Source of the DNA: Bacteroidia bacterium
GTDB taxonomy: Bacteria > Bacteroidota > Bacteroidia > Bacteroidales > UBA5342
NCBI GenBank assembly: GCA_030433225.1
Contig: JAUIMD010000074.1
Location: 1 to 7,966 of the forward strand
Direction of reading: 5' to 3'
Length of the DNA: 7,966 nt
Shown: one piece after another, positions 7,173-7,966 of the stretch
How the letters are laid out: each line of letters starts with the position of its first letter
Position numbering within the stretch: the stretch's first letter is position 1
Notes under the pieces: model-generated
Databases searched by the model: none
What the model saw: the letters and a program-made list of their open reading frames with translations, nothing else
What the model was told of the DNA's origin: nothing
Made by a program: the position numbers and the translations under genes

Positions 7173-7715
7173 ATGAGCAATTTTGTAAAAATACCCGTAA
7201 AAACATGGTTTTTAGAGTACCCCAAAAATGCCCCGATTCCTGACCCGCAAGAAGGAGTTAGCGTAGAAGAATGGGACATGCCTGAAGTTAAAGACTACCT
7301 GGACATGTATACCAATGTTGGCGAAAAGTATGGGTGGAGTCAGCGTTTATTAATGGAAAAAACACAATTGGTATCCCTACTGCAACGCAACAGTGTATCC
7401 ATTTTTTTGTACAACATTGATGGCGTAAATGCCGGTTACTTTGAGGTAGATTTTACCATTGACGGAAAAGCCGAAATCGTTTATCTCGGCCTTACACCAG
7501 ACTATATTGGCAAAGGGTACGGCAAATCCATCATGTACGAGGCCATACGCAAAGCCGGCCAAGATGGGCAAAACCAGGTATGGCTACACACGTGCGAGTT
7601 CGACCATGAGAAGGCCCTGGATACCTACCTGAAAGCAGGTTTTGAAATGGTAAAAGAAGAATTACGGTACGATTACTACCCCGAAAATCACCCGGCTGTC
7701 AGGAGTAGACAGTAG
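7173..7715 (+). CDS. GNAT-family N-acetyltransferase
   Basis: This 180-residue cytoplasmic protein is predicted to transfer an acetyl group from acetyl-CoA to an amine of unknown identity. The GNAT fold is visible from about residue 75 to 160: a beta strand with SIFLYNIDGVNAGYFEVD, then the acetyl-CoA pyrophosphate-binding segment YLGLTPDYIGKGYGKSIM (residues 104-121, motif GKGYGK at 113-118), then motif B with CEFDHEKALDTYLKAGFE, where Tyr152 is in the position of the usual general acid. The N-terminal 70 residues (TWFLEYP, EEWDMPEVKDYLDMYTNVGEKYGWSQR) are less conserved and may form the acceptor site. There is no signal peptide. The gene starts 38 bases after the DUF481 stop and ends 17 bases inside the convergent yjbQ gene. 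Confidence 0.92.
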   Translation: MSNFVKIPVKTWFLEYPKNAPIPDPQEGVSVEEWDMPEVKDYLDMYTNVGEKYGWSQRLLMEKTQLVSLLQRNSVSIFLYNIDGVNAGYFEVDFTIDGKAEIVYLGLTPDYIGKGYGKSIMYEAIRKAGQDGQNQVWLHTCEFDHEKALDTYLKAGFEMVKEELRYDYYPENHPAVRSRQ

Positions 7716-7966
7716 CTACCAGGTTACGGGTTCCACCGTTGTCACGAAATTCGCAAAAGTAAATGTCCTGCCAGTTACCCAGGTTCAAAATACCATCGGT
7801 AATGGGAATGGTTACTGAACTGCCATACAGCGAAGCTTTGATGTGTGCAGGCATATCGTCCGGCCCTTCGTACAAGTGCGTATATTCAGGGTGACCTTCC
7901 GGCACCAGTTCGTCGGTAAGCATTTCAAAATCAACACGTACGGCAGGATCCGCGTTTTCGTTAATG
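7699..7966 (-). CDS. yjbQ: YjbQ/UPF0047-family protein (5' partial)
   Basis: This is the C-terminal 88 residues or so of a family about 135-140 residues long; the gene runs off the right edge. Reading on upstream of the Met at 7923 gives NENADPAVRVDFEM in frame, so that Met is internal. Conserved family features are visible: the NE.ADP.VR.D segment, YTHLYEGPDDMPAHIKASL with its invariant His and acidic residues, SSVTIPITDG, and LGNWQDIYFCEFRDNGG near the end. Members are often annotated as secondary thiamine-phosphate synthase because they can rescue thiamine-phosphate synthase mutants weakly; the true physiological substrate is not settled. It ends in TGA at 7699 and overlaps the GNAT gene on the opposite strand by 17 bases. 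Confidence 0.92.
   Translation of the reverse strand, partial: INENADPAVRVDFEMLTDELVPEGHPEYTHLYEGPDDMPAHIKASLYGSSVTIPITDGILNLGNWQDIYFCEFRDNGGTRNLVATVYS

Noticed and set aside
1..7966. CRISPR array, transposon or prophage
   Set aside because: There are no regularly spaced repeats, no transposase or integrase, and no phage genes. All repeats seen are short and isolated.

Overview
This is chromosomal DNA from a member of the Bacteroidota, probably a Bacteroidales/Marinilabiliales-type marine or anaerobic lineage. The evidence is indirect. Two upstream regions carry TAnnTTTG boxes, the -7 element typical of this phylum. The start codons are preceded by A-rich stretches rather than clear Shine-Dalgarno sites. 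The protein types fit the phylum: a YkuD_2-type L,D-transpeptidase, a DUF481 barrel and a Bacteroidota-style PPDK. I cannot assign a genus from this sequence.

Layout. Bases 1-1069 hold the C-terminal two thirds or so of a YcbB/LdtD-like murein L,D-transpeptidase, cut by the left edge. Facing it tail to tail is a second, unrelated-subfamily L,D-transpeptidase (1066-1740, minus). The two stop codons share a TTAA palindrome. Upstream of the second enzyme, on the same strand and separated by a strong intrinsic terminator (1802-1836), lies a complete pyruvate, phosphate dikinase gene (1856-4561, minus). A 577-base divergent intergenic region follows (4562-5138). It contains a probable ppdK promoter and a compact, structured, GC-richer island (about 4810-4920) that no gene explains.

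The right half is mostly on the plus strand. It holds an unrecognised small exported protein or lipoprotein (5139-5933), a repeat-rich spacer with a possible terminator (5934-6117), a DUF481 outer-membrane barrel (6118-7134) and a GNAT acetyltransferase (7173-7715). The GNAT gene overlaps by 17 bases the end of a convergent YjbQ/UPF0047 gene, which is cut by the right edge.

How it fits together. Four of the seven genes concern the cell envelope: two periplasmic peptidoglycan cross-linkers, one putative lipoprotein and one outer-membrane barrel. ppdK is central metabolism (pyruvate/PEP interconversion). The GNAT and YjbQ genes are housekeeping-type genes of uncertain substrate. I see no phage, transposase, CRISPR, toxin-antitoxin or defence genes. 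The window looks like ordinary core chromosome. Its least explained parts are the 4810-4920 island, the 5956-6014 repeats and the orphan exported protein at 5139.
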